64,000 bases of DNA from the NCBI RefSeq assembly GCF_900113375.1, contig NZ_FOPC01000009.1, forward strand, positions 1 to 64,000, given 5' to 3'. This stretch comes from Algoriphagus hitonicola. Lineage in GTDB: Bacteria > Bacteroidota > Bacteroidia > Cytophagales > Cyclobacteriaceae. Below the pieces are notes generated by a model that ran no database searches, was not told the DNA's origin, and saw only the letters and a list, made by a program, of their open reading frames with translations. A program made the translations under genes and the position numbers. This document shows, one piece after another, positions 1 to 11,000 of the stretch (the stretch's first letter is position 1; each line of letters opens with the position of its first letter).

Positions 1-517
1 GGGCTCCCATCTGATGAATCAGCCAGAGAAATAGAACCAGCAATCCACCACCTACAAAAATACTCAATACATATCCTTTTATTTTATCGCCAAAAAAAGT
101 CCCTACCGTAGTTTTATTAAATCCGTATTTTTCTTCGATTACAAAAGTGCCGTAGTAATCAAAGGGTAAACTCAGCAGATCCGAACCAATAAATATGACG
201 GCGAAAAACACAACCGACTGAAAAAGCGGGTTGGGCACAAATGTTCCAATCCAGCTATCGATCACTCCAAACCAACCATTCCAAATAAATAGGATCGTCA
301 AGACGAAAGAAAAAATACCCGAATACAAGCCGAAGCGATAGTTTTCAAGCTGATAGGCTTTGGATTCTTTTAATTTTTGGAGGGTAAGGTATTCTACCAG
401 CGTCTCAGGCACCTGCGGGACAGGGCGTTTTACATTGAGGTAGCTTAAGATTTTCTCTACCAAAAAGCCAAAAACTACCACTCCTATTACTAGGTGCTTT
501 AAACTTTCTGCGGACAT
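1..517 (-). CDS. M48-family membrane peptidase, N-terminal part (cut by window edge)
   Basis: The reverse strand is open from an ATG at 517 to the window edge, giving the first 172 residues. The protein is very hydrophobic, with several membrane segments. Around residues 120-135 it has the signature FDYYGTFVIEEKYGFNKTT, which is typical of the N-terminal membrane region of CAAX-protease/Ste24-like M48 metallopeptidases. In that family a zinc HExxH site follows in the C-terminal half, which would lie left of this window and cannot be checked. The start is 9 bp downstream of the PorP/SprF-like stop codon on the same strand, so the two genes are probably co-transcribed. The likely role is proteolysis of membrane or exported proteins; the substrate is unknown. 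Confidence 0.8.
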   Translation of the reverse strand, partial: MSAESLKHLVIGVVVFGFLVEKILSYLNVKRPVPQVPETLVEYLTLQKLKESKAYQLENYRFGLYSGIFSFVLTILFIWNGWFGVIDSWIGTFVPNPLFQSVVFFAVIFIGSDLLSLPFDYYGTFVIEEKYGFNKTTVGTFFGDKIKGYVLSIFVGGGLLVLFLWLIHQMGA

Positions 518-526
518 GTAAGTAGA

Positions 527-1573
527 TTAAAATTTTGGACAAGGTAGAATCGTGTCTCTTCTGAGCGGCTTGCCTTGATAGCTATTGGGAAGTGTCCAGG
601 AGAGGCTTAATTCATGGGCGCCTCCGGACTGAATCCCCAGTTGAGAGACTGTATAGTCAAAACTGTACCCCACATTCAAGCCACTTATCAAATTGACGCC
701 TACCATCATCACAACTGCATCTCGGTTGCTTTGGTTATTGACTGGCTTGTAAGGAAGTCCCCGATACCACAATCCCAGCACCAAAGGTTCCACATAAAAG
801 TATCCTCCTACATCCAATTGCTCAAAAGGCCCCTGTCGTTTATAATTGACCGTAGGCGTAAAATAACGCTGCTTACGGATGTGGGTAAAATCTCCTCGCA
901 TTGAGCCCTCACCCAGTGGAATCCGATAGCCTGCATGTACAGAATATTTGGCTGGAAGTGGACTTATGCCATCAATAAAAGACTGATTCGGCTCATTGAC
1001 ATGATGTGCCGATAGGCCGACCCAAAGATTTTCGGTAAAAAACAACCCCCCGAATGAAAGTGACAACATTCCGACAGGGTCCCCTAGACCGGGAATATCG
1101 GCCCCCGGAAGCGTAGGCCCAAAAGGATCTGTTTCATTAATCTGATTGGCAAAAATAAGATTCTCGTAGAACCCGATTTCCCTCCGAATATAACTTGCTT
1201 GAAAACCCGGTCGGAAATAGGAATTATCCCCGAGTTTTAGTTCATAAGAGAACATTCCCGAAATCGTGGTGGATCGTAATTTGGCAGCGCCTTCGGTATC
1301 CTGCATCACATGAAAACCAACACCAGCATTGTATTCAGGCAGGTAAGTATCATAAAATGCTGAGAAAGTCGTAAACTGAGCATCTATGCTTGGCCACTGA
1401 TTTCGGTAATTAAACCCCACTCGACCAGTCAACTCACCTCCAGCCATAGCGGGATTTAAGTAAAGTGGAGCAGCATAATATTGGCTATATTGCGGGTCCT
1501 GCGCTTGCAGACTTGAGAAGGGCAAAAAGCCCAAAATCAGAAAAAAAACAATTAGTAGCGAAGACCGTAACAA
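527..1573 (-). CDS. PorP/SprF family type IX secretion outer-membrane protein
   Basis: A 348-aa protein with a signal peptide (hydrophobic stretch ending SSLQAQ near residue 25). It is followed by the family hallmark QDPQYSQYYAAPLYLNPAMAG and then alternating beta strands of an outer-membrane barrel. PorP/SprF proteins sit at the cell surface with the T9SS; SprF-like members are needed to export or anchor proteins with type B C-terminal domains. Three such cargo proteins lie divergently from 1657, so this is probably their partner. The only start that keeps the whole signal peptide is TTG at 1573, because an in-frame TAA lies a few codons upstream. It ends 9 bp before the M48 peptidase gene. 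Confidence 0.88.
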   Translation of the reverse strand: MLRSSLLIVFFLILGFLPFSSLQAQDPQYSQYYAAPLYLNPAMAGGELTGRVGFNYRNQWPSIDAQFTTFSAFYDTYLPEYNAGVGFHVMQDTEGAAKLRSTTISGMFSYELKLGDNSYFRPGFQASYIRREIGFYENLIFANQINETDPFGPTLPGADIPGLGDPVGMLSLSFGGLFFTENLWVGLSAHHVNEPNQSFIDGISPLPAKYSVHAGYRIPLGEGSMRGDFTHIRKQRYFTPTVNYKRQGPFEQLDVGGYFYVEPLVLGLWYRGLPYKPVNNQSNRDAVVMMVGVNLISGLNVGYSFDYTVSQLGIQSGGAHELSLSWTLPNSYQGKPLRRDTILPCPKF

Positions 1574-1607
1574 GGATTTGTTCGTTTATTTGAATAATCA
1601 ATCAGCA

Positions 1608-1641
1608 TCTAAAACGTTTTTGCCTCCAGCATGTTTTAGAT
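1608..1641. promoter_or_regulatory. Inverted repeat in the divergent porP/adhesin intergenic region
   Basis: ATCTAAAAC (1608-1616) is repeated in perfect inverted form as GTTTTAGAT (1633-1641), with a 16-bp spacer. It lies between the two divergent starts (1573 minus and 1657 plus). It could be an operator shared by both genes or a 5' UTR hairpin of the plus-strand gene. The sequence alone does not decide. Confidence 0.35.
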
Positions 1642-1656
1642 AGCAGTTGGAAAAAT

Positions 1657-4600
1657 ATGAAAAGCAAATTGCATTCCATACTTATATGTCTTTTTTTCAC
1701 AGTTTTAAGCTCATTTTTATGGGTAGGAACTGCAATTTCTGCTTATTCCCAAGGGTTTAATGATAATGAGTGGATTTTTGGATACTGCGAATCTGGGGGA
1801 GATAACAATTACCTTTCTTTTGGAAAAGGAACCTCGGCTACCGTTCAAACTCTCCCTGACGGTATAATTCTTGACGCTCAAAGCAACACCGTCGCCATCG
1901 ATCCCATCACCGGCCAACCCCTCTTTTATTCCAATGGATCCTTGGTTTACGATTACAATGGAAATGTCATCCAAGGGCAAGTGGGAAATCTCAATGGTCC
2001 GATTGACAGCCGGCAGCAAGTTGCCACTGGGTTTTTGGAATATGAACCCGATGGAGAAAAGCTATTTTACCTTTTTTATGTCTCTCCCGGCGGACAGTTG
2101 CTTTATACTCAAATTGACATGAATGCCCCGGGACAAGCGACCGGAAACGAGCCTCCACTGGGTGAAATCACCGAACAGGATCAAGCTATCGGCAATGCAC
2201 AAGGTGCAATTCTAGTAGTAAAAACTGCCGCATCGCCTTCCTATCTAATCAGTTTTGACGGAGGGCAATTAATTTCAAGAAGACTGGAAAATACAGCTGG
2301 AAGTTTTTCACAAACGGATACTGAAAATATACCCTTTACGCCAAAAGCAATCATTTTTGATCCTGACCAAGAGAAATTGATCCTTATTCCAGAAAATCCT
2401 GATGAGGATATTTTGGTGTTGGACTTTGATACGGCATCCGGGAATTTTGGCTCAGCCGAGGCAATCAGTCAATCCGGTGGATCGGAAAATATCGAAGGAG
2501 CAAGCTTTTCTCCTGATGGTAATTTCATCTATTTTTCAAGAGGGAATCAGCTATTCCGAGTTCCGAGTAATGATTTGGCGGCCACTCCGGAGGAAATTCC
2601 CCTGGATCCACAACCTTCGTCCATTTATGATCTGAAATTTGGGCCAGATGGTCAGCTTTATTATATCTACGAAGAAACGGACGGAGGACCACAGCTAATC
2701 GGACGAGTGACCAATCCAGAGGAAGAAGATTTGACATTGATTGACGTGGAAGAGGATCCATTCACGGGAACTGATTTTTGTGGGACGGTATTTCCGACTT
2801 TTGGGCCCAACGCCGACATTTCGGCAAGCGTAGATTTCACTTGGCAACCCGAAGAACCCTGTGCCAACAATCCCATTCAGCTTACAAGTGAGATTACACC
2901 AGAAAATTACCAACCTGTTTCTTTCAATTGGGAATTCAGCCCACCACTGACCGATTCGGATGGTAATCCAGTTCCGGCGGATTATAACCAAGAGCATTTT
3001 TTGGTTCCAGCTGATGCGGCTACCGGCCAAAGCATCAATGTGACCCTTACCGTGGAATTTGCCGATGGAAGTAACAGTACCGACAGTAATTCGATTACGC
3101 TGACAGAAAATAATTTGGAGGCCAATTTTACCCCACAGGATACTACCATCTGTGAAGGTCAATGCGTGGATATCGGAGCCTTACTTGAAGCACAAAACAC
3201 TGCTGGTCAACAAGACGGGGAAGCTCCTCCCACTGGGGGCGGTGATAATTACGAATATTTTTGGTCTAATTATAAGGAAGAAGGTTGGACCAGTCGCCAA
3301 GAAAATGAAGTCTGCCTTCCCGGCACCTATTGGGCACTGGTGCGGGAGCCAGGATCTAGCTGCTATGCCTATGCTGAAATCAATGTTAAAGTCTGGGATC
3401 TCCAGGATCAAAGCAATGGCATTTGGTATTTTGGGGATGGTGCAGGACTGAATTTCAATCCGGACCCTGACGACCCCAATGCCCCAACGCCCAGACCTAT
3501 AGAAAGTCCGCACCCTCAAGATATTCCGGCAGGAACAACCACAATTACCGACTCCAGCGGGGAAGTTTTGTTTTTTACCGACGGAGAATCGGTCTGGGAT
3601 CTCAATGGGCAACTCATGGCAAATGGGGATTCCATCGGTGGGAGTAATGATGCGAGTCAATCGGTCATCGCGATCGGGGTACCCAATGAGCAAACTCTAT
3701 TTTACCTCTTTACCACCCAAACCACGGCAGATGGAAATAATGAAGTTCGATATTCCTTAGTCGATATTAAATCAGAAAATCCAACAGGAGTTGGGAATGT
3801 AGTTTCAAAAGACAATTTCCTGTTCAGTCCCTCGACAGAGCAATCAGCTGCCTTTGCTAATGGAGATACCACTTGGGTGGTTTTTCATGAATTAGGAAAC
3901 AATACCTTCCGGGCTTACCCGGTCTCTCAAGAGGGAATCGGCCAACCTATCTTGAGCTCTGTAGGAAGCAATCACGGATTTAACTCCGGCGTCGGGTCTA
4001 TGAAATTTAGCCCAGAAGGGGATCAATTAGCCGTAACTATTTCCGAAGGAGGATGTAATCGACTGGAAATTTTTGATTTTGATGCGGATACGGGAGAATT
4101 GACCGAATACGCTTTATTGGATTTAGGATGTGATGGGGAAGTTTATGGCTTGGAGTTTTCCGATAGTGGGGAAAAGATTTTTGTCTCCTACCGAAATGGA
4201 GGACCGGGAATAGAAGAATTCAATATCAAACCGGTAGAAAACGACGATCCGGATGCCACAAGTTGCCCGGCATGTTTTGATAATGCTGATACGGCAGATC
4301 AGCGGGAAAGCTGTATCCTTTCTACCCGAAATGCTATCAGTGGTACCGGTTCTCTGGATTTAGGGGCCTTGCAAATTGGGCCTGACGGAAATGTCTATGC
4401 CGCAGTGGTCGGTTCCAATCAAATCGGCCAAATTGCTGTTGGCTCGGGCTGTAATGCTACCAGCACATTTAATCAGGATTCGGTAGAACCCATGCCTGGC
4501 ACGACTAATTTGGGCTTGCCTGCCTTTGCTCAAAATAGTGGATCCTCCATTCCAGAGCCCTCTTTAGTTGCTCCCGAACGACTGTGTCTAGATCCGGAGG

Positions 4601-7185
4601 ATGGGGCTACAGCCACGATAGAAGGAGGAGGCGAACCGGATATTGACAGCTATTTCTGGACGATTACCCGTGATGACGGGACCGTAATCCTAGATAATTT
4701 TGGAGGTCCGGGAGATCAATTCCAAAATCTGGAGCAGATCTTTGACGAGCCCGGGATATACACCGTAAATCTCAATGTGACCCGATGTGCTACGGAAGAC
4801 TATTTTGATGAAGATATCGAAATTGAAGTGGTCGCTCCTCCGACTTTAACCTTGGAATCGGATGTGACCTTATGCGCTGAAGAGCCCGTTACTTTAACTG
4901 CCATCGAAGGATATGATCCAGCCGAGGAATTGTATGATTTTCAGTGGACCAATGCAGCCGGACAAATTTTAGGAGATGAAAATTCAAATAGCATCACGGT
5001 AACTGAAGAAAGTATTTATAGCGTTTCAGTTTCCTATCGGCTACCAGAAGACTTGACAGATGAAGAAGCCTTGCTTTTTGAAACTTGCCCAGCTGAGGCG
5101 GAAGTTTTTGTCGGTCCGGCTTTTGAGTTTGACATCAATCAAGATGCCCAAGAGGTATGTTATGAGGAAGTTTTGGTGACTTTCGCTCCTGATACTCCAT
5201 TGAGCGGTCAGTGGGAATACGAACTTAATCAGGATGGAAACCGGGTAAGTTTGGGTGAATTTTTCGAATTGGAGCTATGGGTAAATAATCTTCCCGGGCC
5301 GGGTGATTATGAGATTTATTTCCTAGCCGAAGATCCAATTTTAGAAGGCTGTACGATTGAAAAAAGGATGGAATTAAGAGTCAATGAATTACCTGCCTTG
5401 ACCACTACCCCATTAAATCCGGCTACCGATTGTAGTACTGCCGATGGAAGTTTTGAAATAGAAATGCAGGCAGATGCCGACGAGGTATTAATCGTAGAAA
5501 CAGGAGAAACATTCACCAGTGTGAACGCCGGTGAAATATTTTCAATCACCGGTTTACTTCCAGGAAATTACACAGTTGAGGCGAGCAACTCGGCAGGATG
5601 TACTTTTACATCGACTGGATCAGTAGAAAACCTCAATCCACCATCAGGTTTTGAATTTACTGTAACCCCTATTGATGAAACTTGCGATGCGAATGGTGTG
5701 GCATCCGGAGCCATTCAGCTTGATTTTACGGCTGGAGTTCCAGTTTCAGGAACGGTTGAGATCCTCAGTCAGGGAGATGGGCAAGTTTATACAGTAGACT
5801 TCACTGATCAAACCAGCATTCAAGTTCCAGTGCTTGATGGCAGCTACACTGTGGAGGTAATCGCAGCCGGATGTGCGATTCCAGATCCAGATACCTATCC
5901 TGTCGGCGACATTCAGCCGGTTCAGTTTTCGGTACCTTTGCAACTCGAAGCTTGTGAAAGTTTTACCTTTTCTCCCGAGTTTGAAGACAGTGACTTGATC
6001 TTTGAGTTGACTTTCGAAGATGGCAGTATAGTCGATCCTATCGATGCCGCGACTTGGGAATACACGCTTACGCAAAGTGGTTCTTATTCGATGGTAGCCA
6101 CCGATCCCGATGGAGTCGACTGTCCTAGGGAGCGGACCTTCGCGTTGGATATTACGGGGCCATTGGATTATGAAGTGTCAAATCCAATCGTAGACTGTCA
6201 GGAAGGCGTTCGGTATGAAGCTATTCTCAACAATGCCAACCCGGATGAAGTCACCTTCCTTTGGAGAGATAATTTGGGGGTAATAGTAGGTAGAAGACAA
6301 ACCTTTACTCCATCCGTCGAAGGAGATTATACCTTGGAAGTTCAGCGAAATACAGGCGGATTATGCACTAGCCCAGAGATCCCATTTTCTGCGATTACAC
6401 TCACAGAGGATGTTGATGTCAGTTTGGATTTGGTTCCTTTTTGTGGGGATTTAGTATCTACTACCATAACTGTTGATGCAGATTTGGACACCGTGGAAGG
6501 GATCGAATGGTACCGCGTAGAAGGTGGAACTCGAACTCGGATTTTTGAATGGGATGGCCTACCGATTGTTGATGTAGCCAATGAAGGCACCTATGAAGTG
6601 GTTTTGCGAAGTGAAGCAGGATGTGATATCGGCAGGGCAAATACCACCGTAATAAAGTCGTCCATCATCGCCCCTATCGTACCCGATGATTTTACCATTT
6701 GTGCGATCGAGGGAGTCACCCAAAGCATTGATCCGGGGGAATATGACAATTATTCCTGGCTACTTAATGGAGAAGAAGTTTCACAAGATGCCATTTTCAC
6801 CCCTACCGATCCGGGAGTTTATGAACTGATCGTTTCAGACAATGTAGGCTGTGAATTTGTGGAATCGTTTGAAGTATTTGAGGATTGTAACCTAAAAGTA
6901 AGCTTCCCCACCGGTGTGGTTTTAGATGATCCGGAGCGGAATTTTATTCTTTATGCCAATGAATACATCGATGAGGCAGAAGTATTTATTTTCAACCGAT
7001 GGGGCGAATTGATTTTCCATTGCGAACATGAAAACCTGGAACCCGCGCAGCCTTTCTGCCCTTGGGATGGACAGTATAACGGAAATTTTGTCCCCAACGG
7101 AACATATGCCGTCGTCGTGAAGTTTACCAGTAGAGATCAAAATAAAACCGAACAAATCACCTCTGCAATAACAATCATTCAGTAA
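1657..7185 (+). CDS. Giant secreted protein with T9SS type B C-terminal domain (adhesin 1)
   Basis: An 1842-aa secreted protein. It begins with a signal peptide (residues 1-31, ending AYSQG). Two propeller-like regions follow, at about 32-375 and 585-960, each opening with a similar motif (EWIFGYCESGG and GIWYFGDGAGL). The remainder is PKD/Ig-like beta modules. The last ~99 residues form a gliding-motility-associated C-terminal domain (FPTGVVLDDPERNF, VFIFNRWGELIF, WDGQYNG, VPNGTYAVVVKF), which is the T9SS type B sorting signal. The expected fate is export by T9SS and display on the cell surface. Residues from about 970 to the end correspond module by module to the next two adhesins. The stop codon overlaps the yaaA start by one base. 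The ligand is unknown; adhesion or gliding is inferred. Confidence 0.9.
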   Translation: MKSKLHSILICLFFTVLSSFLWVGTAISAYSQGFNDNEWIFGYCESGGDNNYLSFGKGTSATVQTLPDGIILDAQSNTVAIDPITGQPLFYSNGSLVYDYNGNVIQGQVGNLNGPIDSRQQVATGFLEYEPDGEKLFYLFYVSPGGQLLYTQIDMNAPGQATGNEPPLGEITEQDQAIGNAQGAILVVKTAASPSYLISFDGGQLISRRLENTAGSFSQTDTENIPFTPKAIIFDPDQEKLILIPENPDEDILVLDFDTASGNFGSAEAISQSGGSENIEGASFSPDGNFIYFSRGNQLFRVPSNDLAATPEEIPLDPQPSSIYDLKFGPDGQLYYIYEETDGGPQLIGRVTNPEEEDLTLIDVEEDPFTGTDFCGTVFPTFGPNADISASVDFTWQPEEPCANNPIQLTSEITPENYQPVSFNWEFSPPLTDSDGNPVPADYNQEHFLVPADAATGQSINVTLTVEFADGSNSTDSNSITLTENNLEANFTPQDTTICEGQCVDIGALLEAQNTAGQQDGEAPPTGGGDNYEYFWSNYKEEGWTSRQENEVCLPGTYWALVREPGSSCYAYAEINVKVWDLQDQSNGIWYFGDGAGLNFNPDPDDPNAPTPRPIESPHPQDIPAGTTTITDSSGEVLFFTDGESVWDLNGQLMANGDSIGGSNDASQSVIAIGVPNEQTLFYLFTTQTTADGNNEVRYSLVDIKSENPTGVGNVVSKDNFLFSPSTEQSAAFANGDTTWVVFHELGNNTFRAYPVSQEGIGQPILSSVGSNHGFNSGVGSMKFSPEGDQLAVTISEGGCNRLEIFDFDADTGELTEYALLDLGCDGEVYGLEFSDSGEKIFVSYRNGGPGIEEFNIKPVENDDPDATSCPACFDNADTADQRESCILSTRNAISGTGSLDLGALQIGPDGNVYAAVVGSNQIGQIAVGSGCNATSTFNQDSVEPMPGTTNLGLPAFAQNSGSSIPEPSLVAPERLCLDPEDGATATIEGGGEPDIDSYFWTITRDDGTVILDNFGGPGDQFQNLEQIFDEPGIYTVNLNVTRCATEDYFDEDIEIEVVAPPTLTLESDVTLCAEEPVTLTAIEGYDPAEELYDFQWTNAAGQILGDENSNSITVTEESIYSVSVSYRLPEDLTDEEALLFETCPAEAEVFVGPAFEFDINQDAQEVCYEEVLVTFAPDTPLSGQWEYELNQDGNRVSLGEFFELELWVNNLPGPGDYEIYFLAEDPILEGCTIEKRMELRVNELPALTTTPLNPATDCSTADGSFEIEMQADADEVLIVETGETFTSVNAGEIFSITGLLPGNYTVEASNSAGCTFTSTGSVENLNPPSGFEFTVTPIDETCDANGVASGAIQLDFTAGVPVSGTVEILSQGDGQVYTVDFTDQTSIQVPVLDGSYTVEVIAAGCAIPDPDTYPVGDIQPVQFSVPLQLEACESFTFSPEFEDSDLIFELTFEDGSIVDPIDAATWEYTLTQSGSYSMVATDPDGVDCPRERTFALDITGPLDYEVSNPIVDCQEGVRYEAILNNANPDEVTFLWRDNLGVIVGRRQTFTPSVEGDYTLEVQRNTGGLCTSPEIPFSAITLTEDVDVSLDLVPFCGDLVSTTITVDADLDTVEGIEWYRVEGGTRTRIFEWDGLPIVDVANEGTYEVVLRSEAGCDIGRANTTVIKSSIIAPIVPDDFTICAIEGVTQSIDPGEYDNYSWLLNGEEVSQDAIFTPTDPGVYELIVSDNVGCEFVESFEVFEDCNLKVSFPTGVVLDDPERNFILYANEYIDEAEVFIFNRWGELIFHCEHENLEPAQPFCPWDGQYNGNFVPNGTYAVVVKFTSRDQNKTEQITSAITIIQ

Positions 7186-7937
7186 TGCTTATTTTATTAT
7201 CCCCTGCCAAAACCCTAGATTACAGTACGCCCGATTTTCAAGAACACAGCCAACCTGAATTCACCTCAGATATCAAGTCCTTGGTATCGGTGATGAAGAA
7301 AAAATCAGCTCAAGACATTGCGGACTTGATGCATGTAAGCGAAAATCTGGCTCAGCTTAATGAGGAACGATACAAAACTTTTCAAAAAGAATTTACTCCA
7401 GAAAATTCAAAACAAGCCTTATTAGCTTTTAAAGGAGACGTTTATACCAAGATTGATGTAGATACTTTCACTGATGAGGATTTTGAATTTGCCCAAAACC
7501 ATCTTCGGATCTTATCGGGTTTGTACGGTTTATTGAAACCGCTTGATCTAATCCAACCCTATCGTCTTGAAATGGGAACCCGGTTAGAGACGAATAAAGG
7601 CAAAAATCTATATGAATATTGGGGTCAAAAGATTGCAAAAGCGATCAATGAAGCATCAAATAATAAGCCTGTGATAAATCTCGCTTCTCAGGAATATTTC
7701 AAAGCTGTGGACCAAAAAGCGCTCAAAGTCCCTGTCATTACCATCCATTTTAAAGAATTTAAGAACGAGAAGTACCAAGTCGTTGGTTTTTTTGCTAAAC
7801 AAGCCCGGGGAATAATGGCCAACTATGCGATTAAAAACAAAATTACAGATCCTGAAAAACTAAAAACATTCAACGAATCTGGCTATGAATTTGCAGATCA
7901 ATTGAGTACAACATCAGATTGGGTATTTGTAAGGTAA
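7185..7937 (+). CDS. yaaA: YaaA-family peroxide stress response protein
   Basis: A 250-aa protein of the YaaA/UPF0246 (DUF328) family, recognised from its N-terminus MLILLSPAKTLDY and the conserved segments LSGLYGLLKPLDLIQPYRLEMGT, VINLASQEYF and FFAKQARGIMANY. E. coli YaaA lowers intracellular free iron during H2O2 stress and binds DNA; it is cytosolic. The length is normal for the family. The ATG shares its A with the TAA of the preceding adhesin gene (TAATG), so translation is probably coupled. A housekeeping stress gene fused transcriptionally to a secreted-adhesin gene is unexpected and may be incidental. Confidence 0.93.
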   Translation: MLILLSPAKTLDYSTPDFQEHSQPEFTSDIKSLVSVMKKKSAQDIADLMHVSENLAQLNEERYKTFQKEFTPENSKQALLAFKGDVYTKIDVDTFTDEDFEFAQNHLRILSGLYGLLKPLDLIQPYRLEMGTRLETNKGKNLYEYWGQKIAKAINEASNNKPVINLASQEYFKAVDQKALKVPVITIHFKEFKNEKYQVVGFFAKQARGIMANYAIKNKITDPEKLKTFNESGYEFADQLSTTSDWVFVR

Positions 7938-8051
7938 AAAACTGCATTCCTAAGCTTAAAAATGTACTAAAATATCATTCAAAGCTTTTCATACTTTTTA
8001 GGGACTGCTTTTTATTGTAGCTTAGTAGCCTGATTTTCAAGTTTTTTTCAG

Positions 8052-11000
8052 GTGATAGAAAAAAATATACGTACGAAAAAAATAAACCTTTGGCAGGGAG
8101 GGATAGGAGTAATTTTCTTACTCTGTTGCACTTTGCTATTTTTTTCAAGTACTGCAGAAAAATTATATTCTACCTCGGTTGAACGGCCTTTTTCGAACTC
8201 CATAATAGACGGACCTGAGCGACTTTGTGCCGTATTTGGTAGTGTCATCGGTACATACACAGGTTTGGGAGAAGAAGGAGATGTTTATGAATGGGAAATC
8301 ATCGAACCCGACGGGAATATCTTGTTTTCCCGAACGGGGGGATTTGAGACAATTTCTGAAACTTTCTCTAAAATCGGAACACATCAAATCAGCTTAAGAA
8401 TTCTCCGGGGAAATGTAGAAATAGGCAATGAGACCAAATCGATTGATGTCTTACCGGGGCCGACCATTACTCTTGAGGAATCTTATATTGTATGTAATGG
8501 AACTGATTTGACGATTCCAGCTTTGGATCCGGGAACTTCAAATTTTGGGGATTATGTATTTGAGTGGAAAAATGAGTCCGGTGATGTCATAGGAACTGAT
8601 AATGAAATTAGCGTCAGTCAACCCGGAACCTACAGTGTTGAATTTTTTTTCGTGAATTCCCAGGGAGAAAACGAGTGTATCACTGAACTTTCGACTTCAG
8701 TCGTTGATCTCAATTCATTCAGTATAAGTCCGGCTCAATCAGAAGTCTGCACTACCCAATTCATCGAATTTGAATCTAATCCTAATATAGTAGGAGATTG
8801 GTACGTACAAAAAGTGGGAGAAACAAGTCGGAAATATCTGGGAACAAGTTCGAAATTTTCGCTTTTCCCCAGCAGGGACCTTTCCGTAATTGGTGATTAT
8901 ACCATGATCTTTCAGATTCCAAATGCCAACAACCCCAATTGCATTCCAGAGGTTACGGCAGATTTCACCTATAACCCAGAACCCCGAATTATATTTGAAG
9001 AGGCTTTTGGGGCAAGTGACTGCTCGGTAGATGATGGTGTACTCAGGATTAGAGCCTTGACCGATGTGGATCGGATTACAATAGATTCTTTAGGAATTAG
9101 CCTAGGCCCTTTCACTGCTGGACAAATAGTGGATTTCCCAGGCTTAAAATCCGGAGCTTATACATTGAATACTTCTTTGGGATCCTGTTCCTATTCGATT
9201 GCGTCAGTCGTCCCTCTTGCAAACCCTGTTTCAGAATTGAATTTTGAAATTTCTGAGATTTTACCTGAAACCTGTACCGATACGGGCAAATTACCGGGCA
9301 GTTTCACCGTAGTTCTTCCAAATGGACCTACCAAAGCAGGATTTAAAGTCTTAAATGAACGAGGAATTCCTGTAGTAGCACAAGACACAACGGATCTTAA
9401 TGATACTATTTTTATAGAATTATCGGGTGGTATTTATTTCTTCGAGATTTTTAATGAAAGTGGTTGTTCTCTTCCGAGAAGTGAGGAAATCGAAATCCCA
9501 GGACTAAGTCAAGTGAGTTTCTCAGTCCCTGCTACCATTAATGTATGTCAAAGCTTTGAATTATTCCCAGCAACAAATCAACCTTTAGAATTTTTACTCA
9601 CTGATCCCGATGGAGTTGAAACTATTTTTGAGGATGGAGATCCAGGTTTAATTGACAAAGCCGGGACCTACACCATCATAGGGCGAATACCAGGACAGGA
9701 CGTACTGTGTCCTTTTATGAGGAAAATCAATGTCACCCTAGTCGATCCAATCGATTTTGAGCCCAAATTAATCCAAGAAGACTGTTTTGGAAACCGGGTT
9801 TTTGAAGCCGATATTTTCGGGGTGGATCCTACCACCGCCATTTTCACTTGGTTTAATGAAAACGATGAAGTGGTTGGAAATGGTCAATTTCTTTTTCCTA
9901 CTTCCACAGGTGAATTTAAACTTGATGTCCAGCCGGCTAATGCACAAGCCTGCCCGATTCCTCCCAAAAGTTTTACTATCGAGGAGCCCGTGTTGAGTGT
10001 GGATGTGACCTTAACCCAAACCAAGCTTTGTGAATTTGGCCCGGAGGCTATAGTTACCTTAGAATCGACTTTCCCAGATGCAGTAACTGATATCGAATGG
10101 AGAAGATTTAATGAAGACGGAACGATCGAAGAATTGCCGGAATACGATGACCTGACCGAGTTTCAAACCCGGACTCCCGGCACTTATGAGGCTTCTCTTT
10201 TCCGATTTATTCCTGGAATCAGTTTAGAAGAATGTGAGCTAGGAAGGGAAACCATCCAGCTAGATTTGATTCCCGACAAGGTTTTGTTTGACATTCCAAG
10301 TGAATTAACGGTATGTGAAAGCTTTGAATTGGCTCCCGAGACCACTGAATCTCTTGACTTCACAGTAACTGATCCAGCAGGCAATACCCAATCAGGATCA
10401 ACAGGTGAGAGCTTTACCCTAGACCAAGAAGGGACTTATACCTTTCTGGCTTTTGACACAGATCCTAATTCGAATATTTGCCCCGAACAAAAAGAGATTA
10501 TCGTCACCCTTACCGAGCCAGTTGATTTCGAACCTGTTTTAGTATCTGAAGATTGTAATGGATTAAAGACCTATCAAGCTCAAGTCACAAACTATTCAAA
10601 TTCGGAGGTGGATTATTTTTGGTTTGACGCTGGAGGAAATCAAATCGGCGATGAAGAATTTCTTGATTTCATTACTTATGGTGATTTTTCACTTGAAGTG
10701 CAGCCAGGTGGTTCCACTATCTGTCCATCGACTCAGCCTATTAATTTCACGGTTGAAGAGCCTGTGTTAAACGTGGACGTTACCATGCTCACTGAGCCAC
10801 TTTGCCCGGATGAAGCTTCAACTGTACTTACGCTACAAGCAGATCAAACCGAAATCAGTGAAATACAGTGGTGGTTTACCGATTTGAATGGAAATGAGTC
10901 AGAATTGGTGACAAATAGGGGATTTACTGAGATTTTGGCTTTTGAAGAAGGAACCTATGAAGTTCGCGTTTTCAATTATTTACCTTGCCTTCTTGGCTCA

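Noticed and set aside
614-904. Open frame on the plus strand inside the PorP/SprF-like gene
   Set aside because: It is the antisense of a clear membrane-protein gene and has no protein-like features.
2695-3162. 155-codon minus-strand frame inside the first adhesin gene
   Set aside because: It is a shadow frame; the plus-strand product has clear domains throughout and this frame has no start context or motif.
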